A stretch of DNA of 64,000 bases from assembly GCF_900119075.1 (NCBI RefSeq), contig NZ_FPIP01000002.1, positions 186,001 to 250,000 on the forward strand, given 5' to 3'. A program made the position numbers and the translations under genes. Below the pieces are notes generated by a model that had not been told where the DNA came from, made no database searches, and saw only the letters and a list, made by a program, of their open reading frames with translations. How positions within the stretch are numbered: the first letter of the stretch is position 1; every line of letters begins with the position of its first letter. This document shows positions 19,382-28,130 of this stretch, in pieces. The stretch comes from Ruminococcus flavefaciens. GTDB lineage: Bacteria; Bacillota; Clostridia; Oscillospirales; Ruminococcaceae.

Positions 19382-19903
19382 ATGACACATAAAGAATATA
19401 AAGAAATATTAAATTATGAATTATATCGTTTTTTTCATGGTAAACTTTCTATATTGCAAAAAATAAGAATTAAGTATTTTCAACCAAATACGAATTGTAT
19501 ATTGTTGTCTAGAAAAATGTGGTATTATTATCAAAAAGGTGGAGTTTATCGGTTTATTTCAAAATTATTGTATTTGAAAATATCTAGGAGGTATGGTTGT
19601 ATAATTTTTCCAACTGCTCAGATTTCTAGAGGTTTTCATATTACTCATCCAACAGGGATAGTAATAGGGAACTGCAAAGTTGGAGAAAACTTTATGGTCT
19701 TTCAGAATTGTTGCATTGGAGGAAAAAAGCCAGGTGATGATTGGCCTTCGATTGGAAATAATGTGCAATTGTGTTCAGGGAGTATTATAATTGGCAATAT
19801 TAAAATAGATGATAATGTTATTATAGGAGCTATGTCATTGGTTATAAAAGATATTAATGAACCAGGCACATATGCTGGTAATCCGTTGAAAAAAATTAAG
19901 TGA
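19382..19903 (+). CDS. Hexapeptide-repeat acyltransferase (serine acetyltransferase-like)
   Basis: The 173 residues end in a left-handed beta-helix built from hexapeptide repeats (HPTGIVIGN, CKVGENFMVFQN, IGNNVQLCSGSIIIGN, KIDDNVIIGAMSLV) and the CysE/WcaB-style tail YAGNPLKKIK. The His of the THPTGIVIG region is the expected catalytic position. In this operon it would O-acetylate or N-acetylate a sugar, most likely with acetyl-CoA. It begins an AT-rich block extending to 24852, distinct in codon use from the genes on either side. Confidence 0.85.
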   Translation: MTHKEYKEILNYELYRFFHGKLSILQKIRIKYFQPNTNCILLSRKMWYYYQKGGVYRFISKLLYLKISRRYGCIIFPTAQISRGFHITHPTGIVIGNCKVGENFMVFQNCCIGGKKPGDDWPSIGNNVQLCSGSIIIGNIKIDDNVIIGAMSLVIKDINEPGTYAGNPLKKIK

Positions 19904-19965
19904 AAATATTTTTTATGATTAATAATAATTAATTAGGAAAAAAAGGTTTAATGAGAGGATTTGCT

Positions 19966-20943
19966 ATGCTTATAAGTATTATTGTTCCAGTATATAAAGT
20001 TGAAAGATATCTGGATAAATGTGTTAAAAGTTTATTAAATCAAACATATAACGAAATAGAGATACTATTAATAGATGACGGGTCACCAGATTCTTGTCCA
20101 AAATTATGTGAAGAATATGCTGAAAAATATGAGGTTGTAAAATGCCTTCACAAAAGTAATGGTGGATTAAGTAGTGCAAGAAACTATGGTGTTTTATACG
20201 CAAGAGGTGAATATATAGCTTTTGTAGATTCTGATGATTATGTTGAAAAAACATATATTGAAGATATGGTAAAGTTAAAAGAGAAATTTGATGCGGATTT
20301 TGTTATTACAAGAACATCAAGAGAAAATGAAGATGGTAGTGGAAAAACTAAAGTTCCACCATTTGAGGCGTTTGTTACAAATAAAAATGAAGCATTATTT
20401 TATGTATATAGTCAAACAAAAGTAGGCTGGGCGGCATATGGAAAACTTTATCCGAAATCCGTTCTTTTAAAATATCCATTTCCAGATGGTTATTTTGAAG
20501 ATTGTGCATGTATGTATAATATTATTAATGAATCTTCTAAAATTGCAATTGGAAATTATGGAAGTAACTATCATTATGTGCAGCATGAAGGAAGTATATT
20601 GATATCAAAGTTATCTCAGAAGCATTACAGAATATTTGAAATATGTAAGGAATTTGGTTGCTTTATTGATAGTAATTATCCCAATATGAGTATTTTGAAG
20701 GTTATGATGTATTATTTTGGAGTTGTTCAGCTTCTTACACTTCAAAAAATGTCATGGAAAAGCTATAAAAAAATTTTTATGAAGTATAGAAGGATGTTTA
20801 GGAATAATTATAAAAGTGTTCTAAGAGAAAAAAGAATAAGCAAACAAAAGAAAATATATATGTTGTTTTTATGTAGTAGACCAGAAATATTTTTGGCGCA
20901 GAGAAAAATAATTAATGCTTTAAAGCAAATACATAAAATGTAA
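19966..20943 (+). CDS. Family 2 glycosyltransferase
   Basis: GT-A glycosyltransferase of about 325 residues. The start is ATG 19966 because GAGAGGA sits six bases upstream, and the in-frame ATG at 19951 has no ribosome site. Motifs are ISIIVPVYKVERYLDKC, LLIDDGSPDSCPKL (nucleotide binding) and AFVDSDDYVE (metal-binding DxD class). The C-terminal third is Lys-rich without membrane segments. It is in the AT-rich middle of the operon and probably adds one sugar of the repeat unit. Confidence 0.9.
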   Translation: MLISIIVPVYKVERYLDKCVKSLLNQTYNEIEILLIDDGSPDSCPKLCEEYAEKYEVVKCLHKSNGGLSSARNYGVLYARGEYIAFVDSDDYVEKTYIEDMVKLKEKFDADFVITRTSRENEDGSGKTKVPPFEAFVTNKNEALFYVYSQTKVGWAAYGKLYPKSVLLKYPFPDGYFEDCACMYNIINESSKIAIGNYGSNYHYVQHEGSILISKLSQKHYRIFEICKEFGCFIDSNYPNMSILKVMMYYFGVVQLLTLQKMSWKSYKKIFMKYRRMFRNNYKSVLREKRISKQKKIYMLFLCSRPEIFLAQRKIINALKQIHKM

Positions 20944-21026
20944 TAAAAAATCCTTTTTAACACAACATTCTATATGTAATTTGTTTAGTTAGAAAATAAA
21001 TTATTACTTATAGTTAGGAGAGTTTG

Positions 21027-22142
21027 ATGGCTTCTCAGATTACTTTGGCAAGTTCTTTTTTTTACAGCGTTATAACAATCTTTGTTTTTGTATTATCATT
21101 ACTTGTTAAGAAATCTAACAGTAAAATATGTTTAGGCATTCTTTTATTTGTTATGTGCTTTGTAGCTGGATTTAGGAATATCAATGTTGGAAGAGATACA
21201 GCAGAATATGTCAAGATATTTAATATTAGTTATAATGGACTAACCTTTAACAAAGACCCAGGATTTAGCTTATTATGCAGAATACTTATGCATATATGTA
21301 ACCATTATTCTTTTTTATTACTGTTTTTTTCGTTGATAATATATGGTTTTACCCTATTTAGATTTTGGGAATTACGTGATAAATCAGATTTTTGTATATC
21401 TGTTTTTTCTTTTTATTCGTTTTATTATTTTGAATCATTAAATATAATGAGGCAGTTTTGTGCCATTGCAATTGTTTTTTGGGGGACAAGATTTATAACA
21501 AAACGTAAATATTTGTTTTTTATTATTTCAGTGATTATTGCAACGTTATTTTTCCATAAAAGTGCAATTATAGGTGGATTGTATTTAGTCATGGAACTAT
21601 TTTCATGGAAAGATTTAAAAAAGATACAGAGGTATTTTTTAGTTGTAATTATATCTATATCTGGAATAGGGTTTTTGACATTGAATGTTGCTGAATATAC
21701 AAAACAATATGATCATTATTTTGACGTTAAGGAATCTAATGTAGGTATGAGAATACCGATGCTTTTATTTGCCTTTTTCCTATCTATCATTTTATATCGT
21801 CAGTATAAATATCCATTAAGCCGCTATGGAAAATACATTCATAATTATGAACAAGGTAGGGAATACGTTCTTCGTAATTCCAGATTATATTATCTTGTTG
21901 GATGTTTGTTGGCTTCCATAGGTTATTTTTATGATTTTATGGGAAGAATAGGATATTATTTTATTCTGTTTGTGTTTGTATATTTTGGAATTATATTTAA
22001 AGAAGATAAGAAGCATTTTAGGTTTTCTTCAAAACCTTTATTAGTATCCTTAATAATGTTTATTGTTGGATATGTTCTATATGGTTATTTATTTAAAATT
22101 AACGGCTCAGCTCATCATCCATACCATTTTGTGTGGTGTTGA
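21027..22142 (+). CDS. EpsG/Wzy-type polysaccharide polymerase
   Basis: Integral membrane protein of 371 residues with about ten hydrophobic segments, starting at ATG 21027 behind AGGAGA. The motif FRNINVGRDTAEYVKIF after the second helix is characteristic of the EpsG family, where VGxDTxxY lies in the first large loop. These proteins join lipid-linked repeat units on the outer face of the membrane. It lies between glycosyltransferase genes and the flippase, as expected for a Wzx/Wzy pathway. Confidence 0.82.
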   Translation: MASQITLASSFFYSVITIFVFVLSLLVKKSNSKICLGILLFVMCFVAGFRNINVGRDTAEYVKIFNISYNGLTFNKDPGFSLLCRILMHICNHYSFLLLFFSLIIYGFTLFRFWELRDKSDFCISVFSFYSFYYFESLNIMRQFCAIAIVFWGTRFITKRKYLFFIISVIIATLFFHKSAIIGGLYLVMELFSWKDLKKIQRYFLVVIISISGIGFLTLNVAEYTKQYDHYFDVKESNVGMRIPMLLFAFFLSIILYRQYKYPLSRYGKYIHNYEQGREYVLRNSRLYYLVGCLLASIGYFYDFMGRIGYYFILFVFVYFGIIFKEDKKHFRFSSKPLLVSLIMFIVGYVLYGYLFKINGSAHHPYHFVWC

Positions 22143-22171
22143 AAGAATGCTAATGTTTAGGAGAATTCTTT

Positions 22172-23398
22172 ATGTTTCAAAAGATTAAATATTTTGCTGC
22201 AAAAATAATAAATTGGATGATTATTACAAATTCCAAATATGTTTTTGCTGAACCACATCACAATGGAAAGTATGAAAAGCAAGATTTGATTAACTATTCA
22301 GGAGATTCGGTTCTTACATTTCTTGATTATTGTATAAAATCAAGAACAATGGATGAAAGTGTTTTTTTCCTTGTTATTTATGATGCTGAACGTATGAAAA
22401 TATTGCAAGAATACTTGGATAAAAAAAATATAAGTAATGTCAGACTTTTATTGCATTATAGTGAATTCCCTGGATTTAAGAAAAAAATAGAATTGGTTAA
22501 ATATTCCATTAAAAAAATGAAATCAAAAACTTGGATTTGTTCTTCTTTGGAACAAAATAAGAAATATGCTTTAAAGTCTCAAAATTTAGTATGTTTAGGA
22601 TATTTTGTTTCATTTAAAAGTGACTATACATCAAATTCTTTCGCGTATGATTATTTACCCCAAAATTGGAAGTTGGTATGTAGTTCGTCTGTTTTTGATA
22701 CAGTTACTAAATCTGCTGCATTTAATATACCTTATAATTGTTTTATGCCTTTAGGATTGGCAAGGAATGATTATTTATTTCAAATTAGTGATAAAAAACA
22801 AATGATAGAAGATTGGATTTATAAGAAAACAGCAAGTCATTATTCAAAAATAGTGATATATGCTCCAACTTTTAGGGATTACGAAAAGAATTCAAATAAA
22901 AAAAGAAATGTATGGGGATATGATTCAAATAAGCATATTATTGATGTTTTAGAGAAAAATGATGCTATAGTTATTGCGAAAATGCATTCATGGCAAAATA
23001 TGGAAGTCGTATTGAATAATAATCAAAGAGTGATTTTTTTTGAACCGTCGTATGATTATACGATATATGACATTATGACAATTGCTGATTTGTTAATTAC
23101 GGATTATTCATCTATAGGACTAGATTTTCTTTTAATAGATAAACCAGTAATCTACAATTTATATGATAAAGAGGAATACTTTGAAACACGTGGAATGTGT
23201 GTTGAACCTATTGAAGAAATATGTGGTGGAGAAATAGTAGAAAACGAAGCGGCTCTTGCTGATTGTATTAATCGTTGTTTGAAAGAAAATTATGAGTATA
23301 AGGAAAAAGAACGCGTAAAGAATTTATTCTTTAAATATAAGGATGGAAACTCATGTGCTCGTATTTGTGATTATTTAAAAGGAGCTAATGTAATTTGA
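22172..23398 (+). CDS. TagB/TagF-like CDP-alcohol phosphotransferase
   Basis: The 408 residues match the CDP-glycerol:poly(glycerophosphate) glycerophosphotransferase family. The C-terminal half has IVIYAPTFRDYE, then AKMHSW (the catalytic His region), and the strong signature ADLLITDYSSIGLDFLLIDKP followed by YNLYDKEEY. The enzyme transfers glycerol-, ribitol- or another alditol-phosphate from a CDP donor to a glycan. With the IspD/TarI-like gene and AraD-like gene upstream, the donor may be a CDP-pentitol. It is within the AT-rich block. Confidence 0.87.
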   Translation: MFQKIKYFAAKIINWMIITNSKYVFAEPHHNGKYEKQDLINYSGDSVLTFLDYCIKSRTMDESVFFLVIYDAERMKILQEYLDKKNISNVRLLLHYSEFPGFKKKIELVKYSIKKMKSKTWICSSLEQNKKYALKSQNLVCLGYFVSFKSDYTSNSFAYDYLPQNWKLVCSSSVFDTVTKSAAFNIPYNCFMPLGLARNDYLFQISDKKQMIEDWIYKKTASHYSKIVIYAPTFRDYEKNSNKKRNVWGYDSNKHIIDVLEKNDAIVIAKMHSWQNMEVVLNNNQRVIFFEPSYDYTIYDIMTIADLLITDYSSIGLDFLLIDKPVIYNLYDKEEYFETRGMCVEPIEEICGGEIVENEAALADCINRCLKENYEYKEKERVKNLFFKYKDGNSCARICDYLKGANVI

Positions 23399-24852
23399 TG
23401 CAAAAAGTTAGAAAAGCAATAGATTTATACAAAAATATGAATCTGGTTGTAAAAGCTGGGTTATGGTTCATGTTAGTTACAGTAATAGATAAAGGAATTG
23501 CAGTTATAACACAGCCAATAATTAATAGAATACTAACTGTAGATGAGGTAGGTACTTTTGGTGTATATACTTCTTGGAGATCGGTTTTTGCAGTTTTAGC
23601 GACCTTTAATTTATTTGGTGGCGTACTTGAGGTGTATCTAACTAAGCAGAAAGATAAAAAAAATAGTATAGTTGCATCTCTCTGTTCTTTGAGCATATTA
23701 ATTGCTTTTATTTTTTGGAGCGTGTTCTTTTTATTTGGTACATTTTTTTCAAATCTTTTAGGAATTAAAAAAGTATATTTTTTAATAATGGCAATAGCGG
23801 TTACATCAGATGCAATAATACAATTTTGGGCTGTGCCTAAGAGATTTGAGTATTCTTATAAAATATATGCGATTATAATAGTTGGATTATTTGCAACAAA
23901 AAGTTTTCTTAGTGTACTGTTGACATATTTAATGAAGAGCGAGCGCATTTTAGGAAGATTACTTGGATTAGTTATTCCAAATGTATGTGTTGCTCTAATA
24001 TTATTATTTATTATCATTAGAAAAACTGAGAAAGAGGCAATATTTCAATATTGGAAAAGAGGCTTATTATTTAATCTTCCTCTTATTCCACATTACCTAT
24101 CTTCAATATTATTAGCTTCTTCTGATAGAATTATGATACAGAAATTATCTAGTAATTCAGACGCAGGTTTATATACAGTTTCTTACTCATTTGCAAGTTT
24201 AGCCCTAATTGTGTTTAGTGCTTTAAATAGTACGTATAATCCTATTTCAATGAAAGCTATAAAGAATAAAGAATATGATGTGTTAAAAAGCTCGACGAAT
24301 ATTATTGTGCTTTTATCTGTAGTTTTTTCTATATTTATGATGCTGTTAGCACCTGAAGGATTATGGTTACTTGGCGGAGATGAATATTTGAGTTCATTAG
24401 ATATCATTCCGGTACTTATTGTTGGAATCTTCTTTTCTTCATTTTATTTTGTTTTTTCTAATGTTGAATTTGTTTATGAGAAAAACAAATTGATTTTCCC
24501 AATAACTTTAATTGGTGCTGTTATAAATATTGTATTAAATTTTACCATAATACCATTGTTGGGATATAAAGTTGCAGCTTACACGACGTTCATCGGTTAT
24601 TTATTTATAGCTGTAGCACATTATATAGCTAGTAGAAAAATAATAGGTGAAGATATTTATAATATAAAGAAATTAGCACTTCTGGTTTGTTTTCTTATAT
24701 TAGGTGGTGTAATTTCAATGTTGTTATATGAATGTCATTATATTATAAGATATATTGTGTTGGTTATATTGACAATTATTCTGGTTTATATTGGTTTAAA
24801 AAATAAAAATGCTTTATTAAAAATGGTTATTAAGAAAAAAGAAAACAGTTAA
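23398..24852 (+). CDS. Wzx-type oligosaccharide flippase
   Basis: Polytopic membrane protein of 484 residues with about twelve to fourteen hydrophobic helices of the MOP/polysaccharide-transport superfamily. FNLPLIPHYLSSILLASSD in the middle is typical of Wzx proteins. The ATG at 23398 overlaps the stop of the preceding gene. A TTG three bases earlier is the alternative. It would flip lipid-linked repeat units to the outer face for the polymerase encoded at 21027. It closes the AT-rich block. Confidence 0.88.
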   Translation: MQKVRKAIDLYKNMNLVVKAGLWFMLVTVIDKGIAVITQPIINRILTVDEVGTFGVYTSWRSVFAVLATFNLFGGVLEVYLTKQKDKKNSIVASLCSLSILIAFIFWSVFFLFGTFFSNLLGIKKVYFLIMAIAVTSDAIIQFWAVPKRFEYSYKIYAIIIVGLFATKSFLSVLLTYLMKSERILGRLLGLVIPNVCVALILLFIIIRKTEKEAIFQYWKRGLLFNLPLIPHYLSSILLASSDRIMIQKLSSNSDAGLYTVSYSFASLALIVFSALNSTYNPISMKAIKNKEYDVLKSSTNIIVLLSVVFSIFMMLLAPEGLWLLGGDEYLSSLDIIPVLIVGIFFSSFYFVFSNVEFVYEKNKLIFPITLIGAVINIVLNFTIIPLLGYKVAAYTTFIGYLFIAVAHYIASRKIIGEDIYNIKKLALLVCFLILGGVISMLLYECHYIIRYIVLVILTIILVYIGLKNKNALLKMVIKKKENS

Positions 24853-24957
24853 ACAGAATAAATATGTTTATTAGTTTTATATAAGGGGGCAATGTTAGAA
24901 TATATGAAATGAGAAAAATTGTTAAGTGTATAAAATAAATAATAGAGGAGAAGAAAA

Positions 24958-26091
24958 ATGAAAGCAATTAAAAGAAATATTCTGCTTAATCCGGGCCCGT
25001 CAACAACTACTGATACTGTAAAGTATGCTCAGGTAGTACCAGACATCTGTCCAAGGGAGAAAGACTTTGGTGGTCTCATGAAGGGATTACGTGAAGATCT
25101 TGTTAAGATAGTTCATGGTGATTTAGATAAGTACACGTCAGTGCTTTTCTGTGGAAGCGGTACAATTAATATTGATGTTTGTATCAACTCCTTACTTCCG
25201 GAAGGAAAGAAGGTATTAGTTGTTGACAACGGTGCATATAGTACAAGAGCCGTTGAGGTGTGCCAGTTCTATGGACTTCCGCATATTGACCTCAAGTTCC
25301 CTGTTGATCAGCGTCCTGATCTTGCAGTAGTTGAGGAAACTCTCAAGAATAATCCTGATATAGGTCTTGTTCACACAACACACAATGAGACAGGTACGGG
25401 TATTCTTAATCCTATTCGTGAAATAGGTGCTCTTGCTCACAAATACGGGGCTGTTTTTACTGTTGATACAACCTCTACTTACGCTATGCGTCCTATTGAT
25501 ATTGAAAAGGATAATATAGACTTCTGTATGGCTTCTGCACAGAAAGGACTTATGGCATTTACAGGTCTTTCGTTCGTAGTTGGAAACAGAGCTATAATTG
25601 AGAAGTCTAAGGACTATCCTAAACGTTCTTATTACTGCAATCTTTGGTTACAGTATGATTTCTTTGAGCGTACAGGAGAAATGCATTTTACACCGCCTGT
25701 TCAGACTATTTACTCGACAATCCAGGCTCTTAAGGAATACTGGGCTGAGGGTGAAGAGGCTAAGTGGGCAAGACATACTCGTGTATTCAATGCTATTAAT
25801 AAAGGATTGGATGATCTCGGTTTCCGTCAGGTTATAAAGCCTGAGTGGCGAACAGGCCTTGTATCATCAGCTATTTATCCTGATGATCCTAACTGGAGTT
25901 TTGAAGCTGTTCATGATTACTGCTATGAGCGTGGATTTACGATTTATCCGGGCAAGATTTCTACGACTAATACATTCCGTCTTTGTGCACTTGGTGCTAT
26001 TGATGAAGCTGATATCGTAGATTTCTTCAAAGTGTTCCGCGAAGCACTTGAAAAGAATAATATTGCAATTCCTGTTAAGTACAATGACTAA
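24958..26091 (+). CDS. phnW: 2-aminoethylphosphonate--pyruvate transaminase
   Basis: PLP-dependent class V-fold aminotransferase of 377 residues. The AEP transaminase hallmarks are the N-terminal LLNPGPSTTTDTVK, CPREKDFG, FCGSGTINIDVC, THNETGTGILNP, the Asp in VDTTSTYAM and the PLP Lys in MASAQKGLMAF. In a catabolic setting it degrades AEP. Beside PEP mutase and phosphonopyruvate decarboxylase it should run in the synthetic direction, making AEP from phosphonoacetaldehyde. A strong AGAGGAGAAG ribosome site precedes it. Confidence 0.93.
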   Translation: MKAIKRNILLNPGPSTTTDTVKYAQVVPDICPREKDFGGLMKGLREDLVKIVHGDLDKYTSVLFCGSGTINIDVCINSLLPEGKKVLVVDNGAYSTRAVEVCQFYGLPHIDLKFPVDQRPDLAVVEETLKNNPDIGLVHTTHNETGTGILNPIREIGALAHKYGAVFTVDTTSTYAMRPIDIEKDNIDFCMASAQKGLMAFTGLSFVVGNRAIIEKSKDYPKRSYYCNLWLQYDFFERTGEMHFTPPVQTIYSTIQALKEYWAEGEEAKWARHTRVFNAINKGLDDLGFRQVIKPEWRTGLVSSAIYPDDPNWSFEAVHDYCYERGFTIYPGKISTTNTFRLCALGAIDEADIVDFFKVFREALEKNNIAIPVKYND

Positions 26092-26103
26092 GGAGAATAT
26101 AAA

Positions 26104-27399
26104 ATGAAGACAGTTTATACTTGCTTTTGTACCGATGTTATCCATGAAGGACATCTCAATATCATAGAGAATGCCAAGAAATATGGAAGAGTAGTTGTAG
26201 GTGCTCTTTGTGACAAGGAACTTATCCGTTTTAATAAGTTTCCAACTACAACTCTTGAGGAACGTGTTAAGCTTTATAAGGAAATAGATGGGGTAGATGA
26301 GGTAATTGTACAGAATGATTCAATGTACAATGATGTTATTGCTTCATTAAAGCCTGATTATGTAATTCATGGTGATAACTGGAAAGAAGGACCGGAATCA
26401 TCTATAAGAAATAATGTTGTTAAGAAGCTTGCTGAGTATGGCGGCGAAGTAATAGATGTTCCTTATACTTACAATCCAAAGGTCAAGAAAATAGATGCTC
26501 AGCTCAAAGAAAAGCTTGCTATGCCTGAGTACAGAAGAAAGCGCCTTCGTCAGCTTATAGAAATGGGCCATGTAGTAAAGACAATAGAGGCTCATAGCGG
26601 TCTTACAGGTCTTATTGCTGAAAAGACTGTTGTTGAGCATGAGGGACAGTTATATCAGTTTGATGCTATGTGGGTATCATCTCTCTGTGATTCAACCGCA
26701 AAGGGTAAGCCTGATATAGAGCTTGTTGACATGACTTCACGTTTCCGTACTATCGACGATATCATGGAAGTTACTACAAAGCCTATCATTTTTGACGGCG
26801 ATACAGGTGGACTTACAGAGCATTTCGTATACACAGTGCGTTCGCTTGAAAGAATGGGCGTAAGTGCTGTTATTATCGAAGACAAAAAGGGACTCAAGAA
26901 GAATTCTCTCTTCGGTACAGAGGTTAAGCAGACACAGGCTACTATCGAGGAAATGAGCGCAAAGATTGCAGCAGGTAAGGCTGCACAGCTTTCTGATGAC
27001 TTCATGATCATTGCACGTATTGAAAGTCTTATCCTTGAACAGGGTATGGAAGACGCACTTGCGAGAGCTTTTGCTTTTGTTGAGGCAGGTGCAGACGGTA
27101 TTATGATTCACAGCAGAAAGAAAGATCCTGCTGAGATTGTTGAATTCTGTGATAAATTCCGTGAAAAGGACAAGAAAACGCCTATCGTCGTTGTTCCTTC
27201 TTCATTCAACACTATCACTGAGGACGAGCTTGCTGCTCACGGCGTAAATATCGTTATTTATGCAAATCAGCTTACAAGAAGCGCATTCCCTGCAATGCAG
27301 AAGACAGCTGAGGATATCCTTCGTTATCATAGAGCTAAAGAAGTTGATGACAGGCTTATGTCAATCAAGAATATTATTACACTCATAGACGAGTTATAA
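26104..27399 (+). CDS. aepX: Cytidylyltransferase-PEP mutase fusion
   Basis: Two domains in 431 residues. Residues 1-135 are an HxGH-type cytidylyltransferase (CTDVIHEGHLNIIENA, then HGDNWKEGPESSIRNN). Residues about 150-431 are phosphoenolpyruvate mutase, which makes phosphonopyruvate, the C-P bond-forming step. The signature EDKxxxxxNS is intact (EDKKGLKKNS, residues 259-268), with FDGDTGG and RIESLI also conserved. The PEP/phosphonopyruvate equilibrium favours PEP, so the decarboxylase at 28131 is needed to pull the reaction. The cytidylyltransferase domain points to a CMP-activated phosphonate for transfer to a glycan. Confidence 0.94.
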   Translation: MKTVYTCFCTDVIHEGHLNIIENAKKYGRVVVGALCDKELIRFNKFPTTTLEERVKLYKEIDGVDEVIVQNDSMYNDVIASLKPDYVIHGDNWKEGPESSIRNNVVKKLAEYGGEVIDVPYTYNPKVKKIDAQLKEKLAMPEYRRKRLRQLIEMGHVVKTIEAHSGLTGLIAEKTVVEHEGQLYQFDAMWVSSLCDSTAKGKPDIELVDMTSRFRTIDDIMEVTTKPIIFDGDTGGLTEHFVYTVRSLERMGVSAVIIEDKKGLKKNSLFGTEVKQTQATIEEMSAKIAAGKAAQLSDDFMIIARIESLILEQGMEDALARAFAFVEAGADGIMIHSRKKDPAEIVEFCDKFREKDKKTPIVVVPSSFNTITEDELAAHGVNIVIYANQLTRSAFPAMQKTAEDILRYHRAKEVDDRLMSIKNIITLIDEL

Positions 27400-27409
27400 G
27401 GTGATAAAA

Positions 27410-28120
27410 ATGGCAAAAGAGATAGCAATACTTATGGCGGCAGGACTTGGTTCGAGAATGAGACCTCTTACAGAAAAAGTCCCTAAGCCACTTGTAAAGG
27501 CATATGGACGTTCGATGATAGATACAGTCATAAGTGGACTTGAAAAGCGCGGAGTAGAGCATATTTATGTTGTTGTAGGTTATCTCGGTGAACAGATACG
27601 TGCTTTTGCTCAGAAGTATTCCAACGTTACTGTTGTCGAGAATAAGGAATATAACGAAAAGAATAATATCTCATCAATACACGCTGTTGCAGAAGAGATG
27701 AAAACAGCAAATTGCTTTATATGCGAAGCTGATTTGTTTGTGTCTGATCCTTCTATATTTGAAGCAAAACTTGAAAACTCATGCTACTATGGAAAAATGG
27801 TAAAGGGCTATTCAGATGATTGGGTATTCGATCTTGATGACAATGGCTTCATAATAAGAGTTGGAAAATGCGGTACTGATACCTATAATATGGTAGGCGT
27901 ATCATACTTCAAGCAGAAGGACGCTGAGATAATTGCAAATGCTGTTCTTGAAGCATACAAGCATGAAGGACATGAGCAGCTGTATTGGGACGAGATAGTA
28001 GATCAGCAGCTGGATAAACTCAAACTTGTTATCAATCCTGTTACAGCTGAACAGATAGTTGAAATAGACTCTGTTGATGAATTGGCAGAATTTGACCCTG
28101 ATTATGAAAAATACAATTAA
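27410..28120 (+). CDS. LicC/PntC-like nucleotidyltransferase
   Basis: MobA-like NTP-transferase fold of 236 residues. The start is ATG 27410 with AAGGTG upstream. The in-frame GTG at 27401 belongs to the ribosome site. MAAGLGSRMRPLTEKVPKPL is the nucleotide loop and catalytic Lys region, and CEADLFVS is the metal-binding position. The family includes LicC (CTP:phosphocholine) and PntC (CTP:aminoethylphosphonate) cytidylyltransferases. Lying between PEP mutase and phosphonopyruvate decarboxylase genes, CMP-AEP formation is the best guess. Confidence 0.85.
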   Translation: MAKEIAILMAAGLGSRMRPLTEKVPKPLVKAYGRSMIDTVISGLEKRGVEHIYVVVGYLGEQIRAFAQKYSNVTVVENKEYNEKNNISSIHAVAEEMKTANCFICEADLFVSDPSIFEAKLENSCYYGKMVKGYSDDWVFDLDDNGFIIRVGKCGTDTYNMVGVSYFKQKDAEIIANAVLEAYKHEGHEQLYWDEIVDQQLDKLKLVINPVTAEQIVEIDSVDELAEFDPDYEKYN

Positions 28121-28130
28121 GGAGTAAGCA

